The translations under genes and the position numbers were made by a program. Below, piece by piece: positions 63,555-64,000 of a stretch of 64,000 bases of DNA. The stretch comes from Zygnema cylindricum (lineage: Eukaryota > Streptophyta > Zygnematophyceae > Zygnematales > Zygnemataceae): positions 186,001 through 250,000 of the forward strand of contig JBBHKE010002671.1 in the NCBI GenBank assembly GCA_037447655.1, read 5' to 3'. How positions within the stretch are numbered: the stretch's first letter is position 1; the number at the start of each line of letters is the position of its first letter. The notes beneath the pieces were generated by a model. It worked only from the letters and a program-made list of their open reading frames with translations. It was not told where the DNA came from and ran no database searches.

Positions 63555-63736
63555 CACTGCGAATAGATATTGGTGTAAAGGAACTATCAGTATAAAAGTG
63601 AAATTAGTATAAATAATGCTAATTTAGTGCAGATTGGTGTGGCCGGTTTAGGTACTCCCTAAAATAGTGTTATTGACACAATCGTGTAATTTTCGGCCAA
63701 AACATGTGCTATTAACGCTAGTGGCCAGAGGCAGTG
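63555..63736. mobile_element. candidate TA-flanked MITE, diverged
   Basis: About 182 bp between TA dinucleotides. Left end CACTGCGAATAGATATTGG, right end (inverted) CACTGCCTCTGGCCACTAGC. The outer bases agree and the inner ones have drifted. Confidence 0.5.
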
Positions 63737-64000
63737 TAGTAAACCAGTAACAGTAAAAAGTGAAGCAGTGAAGCACTAAAGCACTAAAACAGAAAAATGA
63801 TGTTCTAGTAAGACAACAGCAACACAGAAAACCATAAACAACAAACACTAAACAGCAAAGAAGTAAAGCAGTAAACATTAAAACAGTAAACAATAAACTA
63901 GTAAAACAATGTACAACAGCAAAACAGAAACCAGTAAACAGCAAAGCAGCAAAGCTTTAAAACAGGAAAACAGTTAACTAGTAAAACACTGTAATGTACA
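63737..64000. repeat. degenerate CAGTAAA minisatellite at the right edge
   Basis: Variants of AACAGTAAA, AGCAGTAAA and ACTAGTAAA recur about every 9-12 bases until the window ends. Confidence 0.7.

Larger units (their letters stand above)
63222..64000. other. intron or upstream sequence of the glycosyltransferase gene
   Basis: No exon was found. It contains a small MITE and an AGTAAA-rich tract, both listed separately. Confidence 0.5.

Overview
The window looks like nuclear DNA of a streptophyte (land-plant or charophyte-algal lineage). Supporting this are a plant-type FCA homologue (two RRMs, then poly-Gln and a WW domain), a plastid-targeted BASS-type cotransporter, a plant receptor-like cytoplasmic kinase, a degenerate Ty1/copia retrotransposon, and GT-AG introns up to about 3 kb. 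Gene density is low, and microsatellites and small DNA transposons are abundant. A large, repeat-rich charophyte such as Chara would fit, but the species cannot be fixed from sequence alone. Ten N bases (30150-30159) mark one assembly gap.

Layout. 1.36-4.59 kb, minus strand: first four visible coding exons of a BASS1-like chloroplast transporter; the rest lies off the left edge. 4.7-7.9 kb: spacer with two copies of a 217-bp MITE. 7.89-13.54 kb, minus strand: seven-exon receptor-like cytoplasmic kinase, about 457 residues, with an intact phase chain. 14.3-16.7 kb: spacer of degenerate short-repeat tracts. 16.69-19.95 kb, minus strand: one very long exon for a disordered protein of about 1,086 residues with no recognised family. 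20.3-23.5 kb: spacer with a 571-bp MITE. 23.5-26.2 kb: 5'-truncated, multiply broken Ty1/copia element followed by a tRNA-derived sequence. 26.2-41.3 kb: repeat-dominated, with TA-flanked MITEs, dispersed repeats, a 48-bp satellite interrupted by two MITEs, and a striking cluster of three related PIF/Harbinger-like elements (two inverted back to back, with a third nested inside one). 41.89-55.68 kb, plus strand: FCA-like gene of about 20 exons. 56.7-57.8 kb: hAT-like TIR element carrying a 160-bp (AT)n tract. 61.43-63.22 kb, minus strand: last three visible exons of a GT-A-type glycosyltransferase whose 5' end lies off the right edge.

The five genes do not form a pathway: they cover metabolite transport, signalling, an unknown scaffold-like protein, RNA processing and glycosylation. 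What unites the region is the repeat landscape. One family of TA-flanked elements with CACCG-type ends occurs about a dozen times in several size classes, including inside an FCA intron. Long homopurine/homopyrimidine tracts occupy introns and 5' leaders of nearly every gene. Exon joins were made by eye from reading frame, phase and GT-AG signals, and have not been tested against transcripts.
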